From: Paraphoma chrysanthemicola
Taxonomy: Eukaryota; Ascomycota; Dothideomycetes; Pleosporales; Phaeosphaeriaceae
Direction: 5' to 3'
Length of the DNA stretch: 64,000 bases
Assembly: GCA_020744225.1 (NCBI GenBank)
Contig: JAGMWG010000004.1
Location: forward strand, 2,139,096 to 2,203,095
Under the pieces are notes generated by a model. That model was given only the letters and a program-made list of their open reading frames with translations. It made no database searches and had not been told where the DNA came from. Positions 33,723-43,998 of this stretch are shown here, piece by piece. The position numbers and the translations under genes are program-made. Within the stretch, counting starts at the first letter, position 1. Each line of letters starts with the position of its first letter.

Positions 33723-34586
33723 CTAGACAGCAGATAGTCCCCCATCCAAATTCAATACGCAATTATGCGCATACTCATTCTGAGCCAAAAACAATGCTGC
33801 CTGTGCAATTTCTTCTGGCGTGCCAAATCGGCCCAGCGGTATCCGCTGCCGCAGCGTCTCCGAGTCCAAATCTTTAGTCATGTCGCTCGTCACATATCCA
33901 GGCACAATCGCATTCACGCGAACCCAATGCGATGCATACTCCGCCGCCAGCGCGCGCGTGAAACCGAGCACTCCGGCTTTCGATGCGGCATATGCGACCG
34001 CGCCATACCCGCCCGATACACCCAATAAACTCGCAACATTGATAACCACAGGACTCACGTGTCCAACTTCTCCCTTTTCTTCATCTCCCACTCTCTTGGG
34101 CGAACCACGCAAATACCCCTGCCTCATCAAGAATCTGGTCCCCGTCATCATGGCAGTCAAGTTCGTGGCTACGATGCTGTCTAATCCTTCATGCGACGTT
34201 TTGATGAAGAGACTGGACTGCGTTATCCCTGCGCAGTTTACGAGCACGTCGATCCGCGAGGGGTGCGTCTGGTTTTGCGATTGTGAGGGGGGTCTGGGGA
34301 AGTGTTTCCCGAAAGGGGAGGATGCGGAAGAGGACCAGAAGTGGGTTTGTTGGGTGATGTCGCCGGGGATGTAGGAGTGTTGGAAGATGTTGTCTGATGT
34401 TGGGGATGAAGTCTGAGATGCGAGTTTTGGAAGAGGGTGGAGTGATGACACTGCATTTTTCAAGGGTTCTTCTGAGCGTGCGATCAAGGTGCAGCGGTAT
34501 GCGTTCTTTGCGAATAGTTGGGCGATGGCGAGGCCAATGCCTCGCGAGCCGCCTGTGATGAGGACGTGTGGTGGTCGTGTGGCCAT
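33723..34586 (-). CDS. FabG/OAR1-like 3-oxoacyl-ACP reductase (SDR)
   Basis: Single exon, 287 residues. TGGSRGIG is at 11-18, NCAG at 117-120, catalytic Ser186, Tyr199 and Lys203 (YAASK), then VNAIVPGYVTSDMT and the FabG-type end (GRFGTPEEIAQAALFLAQN...LNLDGG). The C-terminal half is very close to the classical FabG/CBR4 layout, suggesting a 3-oxoacyl-ACP reductase of mitochondrial fatty-acid synthesis (yeast OAR1). There is a ~55-residue Ser/Pro/Gln-rich insertion at about 52-110. No strong mitochondrial presequence is visible at this start. Confidence 0.85.
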   Translation of the reverse strand: MATRPPHVLITGGSRGIGLAIAQLFAKNAYRCTLIARSEEPLKNAVSSLHPLPKLASQTSSPTSDNIFQHSYIPGDITQQTHFWSSSASSPFGKHFPRPPSQSQNQTHPSRIDVLVNCAGITQSSLFIKTSHEGLDSIVATNLTAMMTGTRFLMRQGYLRGSPKRVGDEEKGEVGHVSPVVINVASLLGVSGGYGAVAYAASKAGVLGFTRALAAEYASHWVRVNAIVPGYVTSDMTKDLDSETLRQRIPLGRFGTPEEIAQAALFLAQNEYAHNCVLNLDGGLSAV

Positions 34587-34906
34587 GATGGGATGAGTCT
34601 TGATGTTGGTTCCGCAGAATTTTCCAGATGATTGCTGTTAGTGAATGAATGCTCTTGGTTTATTCCATTTTATTTCAAATTTTATTTTCCTTGCACGAGT
34701 TCGTGGTCGTTTTTGCAAGGCCGATGAGTTTGGAGTGAGGTCATTTTGAGCTTAGTCATGCGAACTTGGGGACGCGAGAAAACGTGACAGCGCGATCTCG
34801 CATCTTCCCCGCATCACCGGCGCTCTCTCTTTCCTTAACCTACTCTCTGCACGCCAACAATTTCTATACCTCCTCGGAGTTCATCATATCGAGATTGATC
34901 GCGACC
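34587..34906. promoter_or_regulatory. bidirectional promoter SDR / elongin C
   Basis: 320-bp head-to-head spacer. CT-rich leader just before the elongin C ATG. Confidence 0.45.
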
Positions 34907-35315
34907 ATGGCCGACGTGAAGCCCACAGAATACGTAACACTGGTCTCGAATGACGGTTACGAGTTCAAGATCTTGCGCTCAGCGGCGTGCATTGCAGGCA
35001 CCATTAAGAAGGCGCTGGACCCAATGTGTACGAGACACGTGTTTTTCTCCGTGTTCAGAGCTGACCCAGAGTAGCTGGCTTCCGGGAGACCACACAGAAC
35101 CGCGTCGATCTACCCACGATCAAGTACGAGCCCTCTGACATCTACGTAGTCAGAGACGATAGCTGACAAATTGAAGCGGCGTAGTCCTCGAGAAAGTCTG
35201 CGAATACCTGTACTACAATCAAAAACACGCGGAAAGCAAAGATGTGTCGGACATGGATATACCACCAGAGCTATGCTTGGAGCTGCTGATTGCGGCGGAT
35301 TACCTTGACGTTTGA
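34907..35315 (+). CDS. ELC1: elongin C, 3 exons
   Basis: Exons 34907-35027, 35075-35123 and 35177-35315 give 102 residues, the normal length. Elongin C is a Skp1-like BTB/POZ adaptor that links BC-box proteins and elongin A to Cullin-type ubiquitin ligases. Features: YVTLVSNDGYEFKILRSAA at the start, then SGFRETTQNRVDLPTI across exon 2, VVLEKVCEYLYYN, and the closing PPELCLELLIAADYLDV. Introns are 47 and 53 nt, both with GTACGA donors. The second exon is only 49 nt, so no exon alone looks like a gene. Confidence 0.93.
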
Positions 35316-35693
35316 GCGCTGGTCTGATGGAGCTGCGCCCACTCTTCCGTATCAAGAGCAAATCATCCGTGCTTGCGGAGTAAGATCCAGTGCCACCGGA
35401 GTCTCCGGTCTTAGGCCATGATGATGAGCAATTGGAGGCAGAGCAAGAAGTCGAGGCTATCCGCACCACGCTAGCGAACGACAAAGGCGATGCTTGAGGA
35501 ATGTTGAATCATCTCTGCAAGTTCTCGATTGGATCTAGAAGTACTCCATGCAGCATCGAAACGCCGCCCGCGACTGCCGGGTCGAAATGTCTATGTAGGG
35601 TATCGCAAAGAAAAGAGTGGTGCCAAACTCCAAGAAACCAGTCGCATATCTCGAACACTCACACCATGATCATCTCAATTGAAGTGTCGGCCC
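35316..35693. terminator. convergent 3' spacer
   Basis: Between elongin C and a minus-strand gene. No supported ORF. Confidence 0.35.
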
Positions 35694-36377
35694 CTACTGC
35701 CGCTTCGTTGAGTCTACCACCTTACGTCCAGCGTGACCTGTCCGGTTCGTTGCGTACTCAACTGCCCCTGCGGCGACGCCAGCTGCAACATTGCCGTGGA
35801 CGTCTGCGGCTGTCGCCATGACGCCTTCTTGGACACCATATGCATCTTTCACGTTGTCCACGATCGCATTGTACACGCCGTTTCCCTCGCCGAGAGGACC
35901 GCGATCCAGCAGAATTTGGCCTTCTTCGTTCACCATAATCGAACCATCAGGATTGTGCAGGATGCCGTCCCCACCCGCGGCCAACCACTCTGTATGTTTT
36001 GCGACGATGTCCGGATCCAGGCCGTACTCTGTTCCCAGCCATACGACCTCGTCGTGGCCCAATAGCAGGAAGCTCAGTGCCATTTTCTCTGCGCTGCCAA
36101 CCAGGAAGCCTGAAAGTTTGTCTCTCTTTCGAGTTTTGAAGCCGTGTTGTCTCATGATGTCCTGGAGCTGTTCTTTCGTCTTACCAGCTTGATGGTGACC
36201 ATAAGCTGCGACAGCAGCAGGCGCGGCCATGTAGAAGAGGCCGGAACCAGTGAGGCCAGTCGAGATAGCAGTTCCTAAGCCTGCACGTGTTCGTTGACGG
36301 ACGTTGGAGCGGTACTTCGCTTGCAGCTCCTCCTTTGTCGGGCCCGCCGCTCCACCTGAAGTCTTAGATGAACCCAT
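35694..36377 (-). CDS. uncharacterised protein, glycine/alanine-rich
   Basis: Single exon, 227 residues, beginning MGSSKTSGG (Gly2/Ser6 would suit N-myristoylation). A moderately hydrophobic Gly/Ala stretch at about 33-60 (GTAISTGLTGSGLFYMAAPAAVAAYG) could be a membrane hairpin. A basic helix (KTKEQLQDIMRQHGFKTRKRDK), a second hydrophobic patch (about 94-106) and a long acidic-to-neutral C-terminal half follow. I do not recognise the family. The C-terminus has alternating Ala/Gly/Val helices (AADVHGNVAAGVAAGAVEYA). Confidence 0.75.
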   Translation of the reverse strand: MGSSKTSGGAAGPTKEELQAKYRSNVRQRTRAGLGTAISTGLTGSGLFYMAAPAAVAAYGHHQAGKTKEQLQDIMRQHGFKTRKRDKLSGFLVGSAEKMALSFLLLGHDEVVWLGTEYGLDPDIVAKHTEWLAAGGDGILHNPDGSIMVNEEGQILLDRGPLGEGNGVYNAIVDNVKDAYGVQEGVMATAADVHGNVAAGVAAGAVEYATNRTGHAGRKVVDSTKRQ

Positions 36378-37327
36378 GATGGTCGCAATGAGAAGAGAAA
36401 TTTATTTGTTATGTTAATCAGGAGAGTATTGGAGATTCAGAGATTCAAGAGGGAGGTGGAAGTGATCGTGTGGATTGTTTTGTGAGTCTGCAATCCAGCA
36501 CGCATTCTGAAGACATATTATACACGGCTTCAAGATAGCAACGCCCTTCTTTCTGGCATATGACCGAACAGTCACATCGAAAACCCGACACCACAGCTAC
36601 ACAGCACGGAAGCATTTCATTCCAGCAGCAGTGCCATGAGGCTCTGCGGCCCCATCTTAGAAATCAGTAGTGATCCTTCCAATCATATTTCCCTACGAAT
36701 ATGCATGGTCAGACAGCCGGGCACTGTTTCAAGCCACTGGCGAGGGTCATGTCCGCGTGGAGAGGTGAGATGTGCCGGAAGTGGAAGATTGTGCGCCAGG
36801 CTGCGACTTGGGGGCCAAAACTCATCGCTCGGTGAATTCGGACTCAGCCGCGGGGTAGAGAATAAGGGACGATTAGGCCACCACCACCTAGAAGGCAGTG
36901 CACCTCTTGTGTCTGCAGACTGCGCACAACCTTTTGGCTGATCTCGCCAATTAACTCGCAGCTGGTCGTTATGTCAGCATGAATTACGAACATTGCCATT
37001 GCCGCCCTGGTCACGATAGAGCACTCGTAGAATGTCAGCGCATCCTTGTCTGTTCGATGGTCGCGACAAATTTGCCGTTCCGTCTGTGCGATTGCAGTCA
37101 AGGGTTTTGCAATTGACGATGATAGTCAGTCGCGGAGCGACAATAGGCAGTATCTGTCGTATCATACGACCTTCAGCCTGATGCACTGCCCCACTTCTAC
37201 ATCACTTCGCCTGCCTATCTTGCTTCCTCTCGCCCTCGACTGCTGCAGAACACGTTCGCAAAGGTAACAACTGCGCAGCGCACTCCTTGTAGCAGACGAT
37301 TCTCCAAAGTATCGAGTCTGTCTCAAG
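36378..37327. promoter_or_regulatory. divergent spacer 0.95 kb
   Basis: Head-to-head region between the Gly/Ala-rich protein and the 1227-residue membrane protein. No supported frame. Confidence 0.4.
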
Positions 37328-40300
37328 ATGTCTTCTGTATCTGCCGCTACTGCATCGGCGTCTCCTCCAAATAACCGGAAAGAGAAAGAACGCGTGTATT
37401 TCGCCAAAGATCCCGTTGAAAGCATTTCGCGTCTTGTCAATCCTACGGAGAGCTGGGCCGCCTATCACTTTGAGATGCACGCACGTAAATGCGCATACTG
37501 CCACAATCCCTATGAAGTGCACCGAAGACGCGAACAGTTGTGCGAAGCAGGGCATGGCATGGCGCAAGAAGTTTGCAGGTATGTGGTGAAACACTTATTG
37601 GTGGAATGATGTAGTCTGATCACATCATCTGGTAGATATGTATACAATAAATCGGATGGAATTACATACAGCACAAATGAAGAAGATGGCAAGCTTGTAC
37701 GTGTCGAAATACCTGCTGGCTATGTAGAGGTCTCGGGCCTGCTGAAGGCCGTGGAACGTAGCCTTCGCCATTGGTCTCGACGCTCCTTTGTGAACACGGA
37801 GAGCCTCGCAAAGAAATTCCCACCACGGTCGCCACCACGGCCGCTGGGTCCACCACCGTCACCACGGCCTCGAGCTGGCGAGTTGGTCGATTGGCCAATT
37901 ATGAAGGTTGTCTTGGGCGAAGCGAAACAAGATGCTTTACATGAGGTAGACCCTAGAACAAGAAGAGGCCAGGAGTATGAAGTTATGGGACATCGGAACA
38001 CCCCAGAAGAGATGCGTCACCGGGTTTCGCAGGTCTGTGATGACCGCGACGTCGAGAGTGAACGACCGTTCGAGGTAGAGAGTGAGAGCGTCAATCAGCA
38101 TCACGACGACGATTTACCCGGGGTCACGATCAATACACAGGCTAGCGACTCCTGGCCATACCAACCATGGCAAAGCCAGTCGAGCACCCGGTCACCCGGC
38201 AATATTAGCACGGATGCCATAAGAGCGCCAGTTATGTTGGTGTCTAGTGATCAGGGCATTTCACTAATGCATACGCAGTCAGGAGGAGAGCTAGACATTT
38301 CACCCAAGCGCCATGATACCATCTCTACTTTACAAGACAATGACGACGCTCACTTACACGCGGACCGGGTGTACTCGGACGTGCCACATACCTCGTTTAC
38401 GACAGTTGAACTTGCACCGACGTCCGACTATCCCTTGTATCGGATTAAGTCCTTCGACACTACACAGGACCAGGATGATCTCATCTTTTCGGACCTAGAT
38501 TCGATCTTTTCGGAAGTGTCAGGGATCTCATCTGCCACAGGCCTATCTGTAGGTGGGTTCTCTTTTGGGCAAATTGCATCTGCGACACGTGAGCTACTCT
38601 CTGTATTTCAAGACGATGAGACACTCCAATCAATCTATACAGCTGCAATCTACCATATCGGACCGCGATTATTTGGCAAAGTATTTCGACAGCAGCTTAA
38701 GTTATACTCACGCAAGTTGAAGGATGAGGCCGAGGACAGCCTGAGTTATTCGGCCGCCCAGTTGGTGTCCCTCAAAGCGAGAGCCATTGTCGAAGCTATC
38801 GTGGCAAAATATCAAACCGGCCTTGCGCCTGAATTGAGCAGCGATGTTATTGAACAGCACGTCGAGGAGAAGAGCGACAGCTCCTCTGGTGAGGATGATC
38901 AGATTCCTGGACTCGATGAAAGCGCTTTCAACGAGTTGGCCCAGGTCAGAGCGTTTTGGGTCAATAGCATAGCTTTCCATGACCTGCAACACAACCTCCG
39001 GCGACTCATGCGCCCACCTACATCGCTCGATAACCAGAACGAAACTAAAGAGCATCGAGTTGAATCAACATTCCCAGATATCGCACGTAGTAGCGAGTCT
39101 CGTTCATCACCCGATAGCAGCGACGCTTCACGTGTCGTTCCTTCCCACAACTCTTTGGCTAGTTCAGAATCTCACGATATGGCACTCGAGCCGCGATCCC
39201 AAAGCGAATCGGCCGCCGTTGCAGATTTTTTGGCAGCAGCTGCTTATGTTGTATGCGAAGTCCTGCAGCAGGCGATGGTCAACGACAAGAGTCTGTTCCA
39301 TATGCATGCCATGTTCTTCGAACGTGGCACAGTCGAGGCATATGCTGAAATGCTTGTTTCATTCTGCACGACTTCTGAGTGGCGCGGAAAAGACGCCTCT
39401 CGCATTACACGAGCATCTGAAGCTGAATTGATTTATATCTGTTCGCTATCGGCCGATCGCACATCTGAACGTGTGCGAGCTATCCCAACCCCTAATACAC
39501 GTGGTTCTCCTGCAAGATACGATGCAAATATCTTCGACGACCGCTGGACATCAACGGTACCGGCAAGGGTCGTTATAGTCGAGACGCCACTTCTGGCAAC
39601 ATACAGCAAGAATGGGCTTGATCTCGCGATCTCGTCCGACAAACAGACCTGGAGACAGCTGACAATGGACATAGGCGTCTCCTTATTGCCGACACATCTC
39701 CATGAGGTTCTGTTAGCAGGCAATGGGAGCCCGCTAAAAATGACACGGTATCCGGATATATCGTACCCAAACCGATTGAAAACCCTGGCAGAAGACTATA
39801 CCAATGCGGAATGGGACTGGTGGCCCCTGGCTTCGCGGATACCTACTCCCCAATCAGGCGAGGTGCGCATTGAATGGAATGTAAGAGCCTTGTACAGCTG
39901 TTCACGCAACTTGTCTAACAACAGCAGTTCGTTAACACAAAACAATATATTTGTGCCCTTGTAGACGAAGCGAAGATCTTGGAGGAGGTCACGGCAATGA
40001 CGGCGATTGCAACGACACGGAACCACGCAGTAAATTACACAACAGCTTCCTTGTACTGGACTGGACTCATGAACTTCATATTAATGCGCTTAGTTCCATG
40101 GTGGCGGCTTCTCTTGGTTCCCACCATGACTGTTCTTATACGCTGGAGCGTATGGTTCTTAGTACCCATTCTGATCGGATTGCCGCTTACTTACTTGCAA
40201 ATCACGCTGTGGTCGAATCAGCGAGTGAAAGCATGTAGCCAGTCAGAGGCGTCTATTAGTGGTTCGTCGAACAAAACCGGCTCAGCTTCGAAAGAACGTG

Positions 40301-41162
40301 GCAGTCAGGATGGGAATGTGAGTGGTCCAAGAAGTTCCAGTGAATCGCAGCTTCCTAGTCATGGGCTGGTTCACTCGTCGCAAGTTCATAGCCAAGCAAC
40401 CAGTTCTTCATTACCACGGACGAGCTTGGAATCACGTCGCATTCTGTTTGGGATTCAAGGCTCGCGATGGTCTCTGGACCTAGAGCAAATTCCCGTGACA
40501 AGTTTGCTCAACGACCCGACCTTCTTTCATGAGCTGAAAAAGCTATACAAGAAACATCGCAGTCTTTTGAAGCGAGTAGTTTCACCATTTCGTTTCCGTC
40601 ACTGCCGGTTTGTCAAGGTATGCGCTTCCCCTTCGAGCATCGACGAAGCTGACCGAGGGTGTTTCAGTTTGAGAAACTCGATGTCGAACGCGTTATCTCA
40701 CAAGGAGATGATCTTCCAGAATATCCTGGAGTGACAGATGACTACGAATACGCGCCTCGACCTGGAAGGAACCCAATGATCACTCCAAAGACGTTTGCGG
40801 TGTGTCTTAAAGCATGCGACTCGAAGTGTAGATGGCGCTTGCTCAACCCATGGCACGACTGCATACGACTCCCGCCTCAAACCTACCGGCTTCGCTCTAT
40901 TCCAAAGAAGAAGAGTCAGTTCGACGTGCACTCAGACGATGTCGGTCTCGTCGCGTGGGGCTTGGAGGCCGATTATGCCATCTCATTCGTGTACGTGGCG
41001 GTCTATCATCTTGTACCATTGCTAGGAGCATTTAGTTTCTGGATCTACTGGCTCATTCGATACCCTGGCGACTGGCAGAATGCTGCTGTCCCAGTACTGA
41101 CTGTTTTGGCACTATTCGCCGTGATATGGATCCCGCTTGGGAAACTCCTCAGCACGGCATAG
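37328..41162 (+). CDS. 1227-residue membrane protein with N-terminal Cys cluster
   Basis: Four exons (37328-37578, 37636-39880, 39925-40617, 40668-41162), all phases consistent; introns are 57, 44 and 50 nt. An N-terminal Cys/His cluster (C55-x2-C58...C72-x3-H76...C83) looks like a small zinc knuckle. A proline-rich run (PPRSPPRPLGPPPSPRPR) and a long acidic Ser-rich region follow to about residue 480. Helical segments continue with further disordered stretches to about 850. Near the C-terminus are hydrophobic blocks at about 855-910 (two or three membrane passes), then about 175 polar residues, and two final passes at about 1165-1222. No family is recognised. Confidence 0.8.
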
Positions 41163-41966
41163 CGGAAACCGACGAGCTCCCATGATTTGCCAGCGAGAAT
41201 GAGTTCATACCGGTGGCGCCGATACGTTTGCGCAGTCATACTTATCGCAATGGATACGAGTATGCTGACGCCTTAGCGGGCTCGAGGTAATTTTGCCTCT
41301 TGCCTTTTGGTTTTGAACCGGAGGACGTCCCGAAGAAGATTCTTTGTAGGTAGGGGTCCTTGTTCTTAAACAATAAGCTAAGCAGTTTGGAAGCTAGCGT
41401 TCTGAATATCCGGGTCTAGGGTCTAGTGCATGCGGGCCGGAGAATCTAAACATCGATCGGGTCAAGTTTAGCGAAAATAGGTAAGCCACCAACTGCAAGA
41501 TCTATGCTGTCCAAGTAAAATAGAGTGTCCAAGAAGCAACAAGATAGGAAATGCTGCAGGGCCTAATTGCTATGCAAGGATGATCCGCCAGCAGTAGCTA
41601 TTCTCGACCTAGAGCTCCCGATAGACCTGCATGGAGCTGTACGCGGGTCTCGTTTGCTAATATCCCAGAAGCTGCAAACGTTGTTCTAGATGGATGTCAA
41701 GCCTCGTCGCGAAGTGATTCTTCCGTGTAGCAAGAGAGGGCTGTACTCGGGGCTGTACGCGGTACCAGTTGTAATGATTTGGAGAGGGTCAGGCTGAATC
41801 CAAAGGACGATTCAGCACAGCGTTCGCTAAGATGTTACGGTGAACAAGAAGGTCCTTTTTTACATCGAATGTGTATAAGAACCGTCCAGTGTCGCCCATC
41901 CCTCATCTCCCACAACTCATCAGCTTGCAGTACAGTGCGGAGCTAGGATCTCGACATTCAAGATCG
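41163..41966. promoter_or_regulatory. spacer upstream of the secreted-protein gene
   Basis: No supported gene. A TATA-like TGTATAAGA at about 41871 lies ~65 bp before a CT/CA-rich likely transcript start. Confidence 0.45.
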
Positions 41967-42014
41967 GTAAGTTCATCACACTTCCGGCACTCTTCATGAC
42001 ACACTGCTAATCAG
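41967..42014 (+). other. 5'-UTR intron of the secreted-protein gene
   Basis: GTAAGT donor, TGCTAATCAG branch/acceptor, 48 nt, located 66 nt before the ATG. Splice signals are as good as in the coding introns of this window. Confidence 0.6.
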
Positions 42015-42080
42015 CGAAGAAGTGCGACTCAAGTTTGACCGACGACGCATCAAAAACCAAGAAGTTCAGAAGTCGACAAG

Positions 42081-42431
42081 ATGCAACCTAAAGCGCTTTT
42101 CCTCGCTGGTCTAGCCCTCGTCAGCACCGTCACTGCCGATAAAATCTTGACGACCTGGGTTTGTGGGAGGACATGCTCTGGTACGGGAGAGTGGATCAAC
42201 GATTCCGGAGCTCACTATTGGATCAACGCCAATGATGGGTGCCGCGACGTCGACGTTCCATATATTAATAACGTCTGCTTCGATTGGAAGGGCAACAGAG
42301 GGCACTTCAATGCCGACGGTCAAGCTAAGAGATGCTTGATTAAGGGAGGGGCGATATACAATGGCCCCTGTGCTGATTCTTCCCTGACCTGTATACGACA
42401 ATGGTGGACTGAAGTTGGTTGCACTTGGTAG
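42081..42431 (+). CDS. small secreted cysteine-rich protein
   Basis: Single coding exon, 116 residues. Signal peptide MQPKALFLAGLALVSTVTA, cleavage near residue 19. The mature chain of ~97 residues has eight cysteines (about 28, 32, 54, 66, 85, 97, 103, 114), several tryptophans and one NDS sequon. Even cysteine number and small size suggest a disulfide-stabilised extracellular protein, effector-like or antimicrobial-like; no family is recognised. Its promoter shows a TATA-like box and a 5'-UTR intron. Confidence 0.78.
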   Translation: MQPKALFLAGLALVSTVTADKILTTWVCGRTCSGTGEWINDSGAHYWINANDGCRDVDVPYINNVCFDWKGNRGHFNADGQAKRCLIKGGAIYNGPCADSSLTCIRQWWTEVGCTW

Positions 42432-42756
42432 TCCGATTGCACAAGAAACTTGTCGGCAAGATTTCTACATGGCTATCCTGGCCTATGAGCACATGTAGCA
42501 GAGTCAGGATTCTTTCGACGAGATAAACTAAGAAATGACCAATCAATTAACTCATTCTTGCAATCAGTTCTAAACCTGCAGTGTTGGAGTCCGGAGAGTG
42601 TGTGCGCAACGAAGAACAGAGGTCGAAGGAGCTAGTGGGTTGTCACGTTTAGAGAGCAGGGCTTGCTCAACGAGGTCATTGCTGTTCTATCTGACCACAC
42701 AGTGGTATCAATTGCATTTGTGTTCGAGCACGACAATAGTCATAACATGAGCCTTG
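42432..42756. terminator. convergent 3' spacer
   Basis: Between the secreted protein and PAD1. No supported ORF. Confidence 0.35.
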
Positions 42757-43497
42757 TCACATCGAATCGCTGCGTTTCTTGCCTTCCCAGTCGAAGCCAG
42801 CCCATCTACCGTCTTCCTCATCGTGCTCTTCGCTGGACAAACTCAAACAATCTATCATCCTTGTTACGCTCTGCTTCACCATATCTTCGATACCTTTGGG
42901 TCGGGTATAGAAAGCCATGACTGGGGGAAACACGACGGCCCCCGCCCTGGTAACCTCCAGCATATTCTCGAGATGGATTGTGCTCAATGGTGTCTCCCGC
43001 GCGACTAAGACCAACTTCCGGCGCTCCTTCAAAGCGACTCCAGCTGCTCGTGTGATTAGGTCTGAGTCGTAGCCGATGCGAATCCCCGCCAATGTCTTCA
43101 TGGAACATGGCACTACAATCATCCCATGGGTGAGAAAGGACCCAGATGAAAGTGATGCTGAAACATCGCGCGGAGAGTACACGAAGTCCGCCAGCGACTC
43201 CAAGTACTTGGCAGTATTATTTGGTGCGTCAAGCTCGTACTTGAGTGTTGAGGCGCCCCAAGTTGAGAGGATGAGATGTGTTTCGATGCTCATCCGACGA
43301 AGACGATGAAGCAATTCCACTGCGAGCGGAGCACCCGTTGCACCGGTCACTGCAACAACAATGCGCTTTCGCCGCGCAGTATGGTTGTGTATTGCCGCTG
43401 CATGCTTGAATTTGAAGGAAACTGGGTACAATGACTTGCGAAATGTGATCGAACGGGCAGTGAAATGATGCCAGAACATAGAGGACGTCTTGGACAT
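42757..43497 (-). CDS. PAD1: flavin prenyltransferase Pad1 (UbiX family)
   Basis: Single exon, 246 residues. It makes the prenylated FMN cofactor used by Fdc1. The N-terminal ~40 residues are basic and hydroxylated (mitochondrial-targeting type). The UbiX core starts RIVVAVTGATGAPLAVELLHRL, then THLILSTWG, FLTHGMIVVPCSMKTLAGI (FMN-contact SMKTLA), RKLVLVARETPLSTIHLENM and GAVVFPPVMAFYTRP. All are standard UbiX/Pad1 blocks, in order. It is head to head with the decarboxylase whose cofactor it supplies. Confidence 0.95.
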   Translation of the reverse strand: MSKTSSMFWHHFTARSITFRKSLYPVSFKFKHAAAIHNHTARRKRIVVAVTGATGAPLAVELLHRLRRMSIETHLILSTWGASTLKYELDAPNNTAKYLESLADFVYSPRDVSASLSSGSFLTHGMIVVPCSMKTLAGIRIGYDSDLITRAAGVALKERRKLVLVARETPLSTIHLENMLEVTRAGAVVFPPVMAFYTRPKGIEDMVKQSVTRMIDCLSLSSEEHDEEDGRWAGFDWEGKKRSDSM

Positions 43498-43998
43498 GAT
43501 GCTTGCTTGCTCGTATCGACTCCTTCGCTAGATAAGTGGGATGTTATAGCACGCGCCATGCGTTGCATTTCCAAAATGCGACTACGTCAGGCTCACTCCT
43601 CAACCACGATCTTTCTGATTGTGCTTCGTAATACCGACGATGTCTTTGTCAAACATACTTAGGTAGACACTGCGAGCTGCACCAGGAAAAGATCCGCAAT
43701 CTAGTCTACCACACGGGCTTCGTTGTGTACAATTGTACCATGTACGAGGTGACTAATCTTAGTGATCTAAATAGACTTTAGCAATGGCCATTTGTGGATA
43801 AGCGAAGCAACCATTCGTGGTTACTCAGCATCCGCTCCAGCGCCTCACACCTCAGAACTTCGAGGAAACCAATGCTATGCGCAAATCAGTGCGGGATCTC
43901 AGGCATGGTGTACCTGTAATAAGGAAACATCGGGCCCAGTTAAGACCCACGACTTTATCCTTACCTCCAAATTCTGGTTTCTGGAACCACGTCGCGAT
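43498..43998. promoter_or_regulatory. bidirectional promoter PAD1 / FDC1
   Basis: 501 bp shared upstream region of two genes that act together. The frame of FDC1 is open a further 207 nt into it, without an ATG. Confidence 0.55.
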
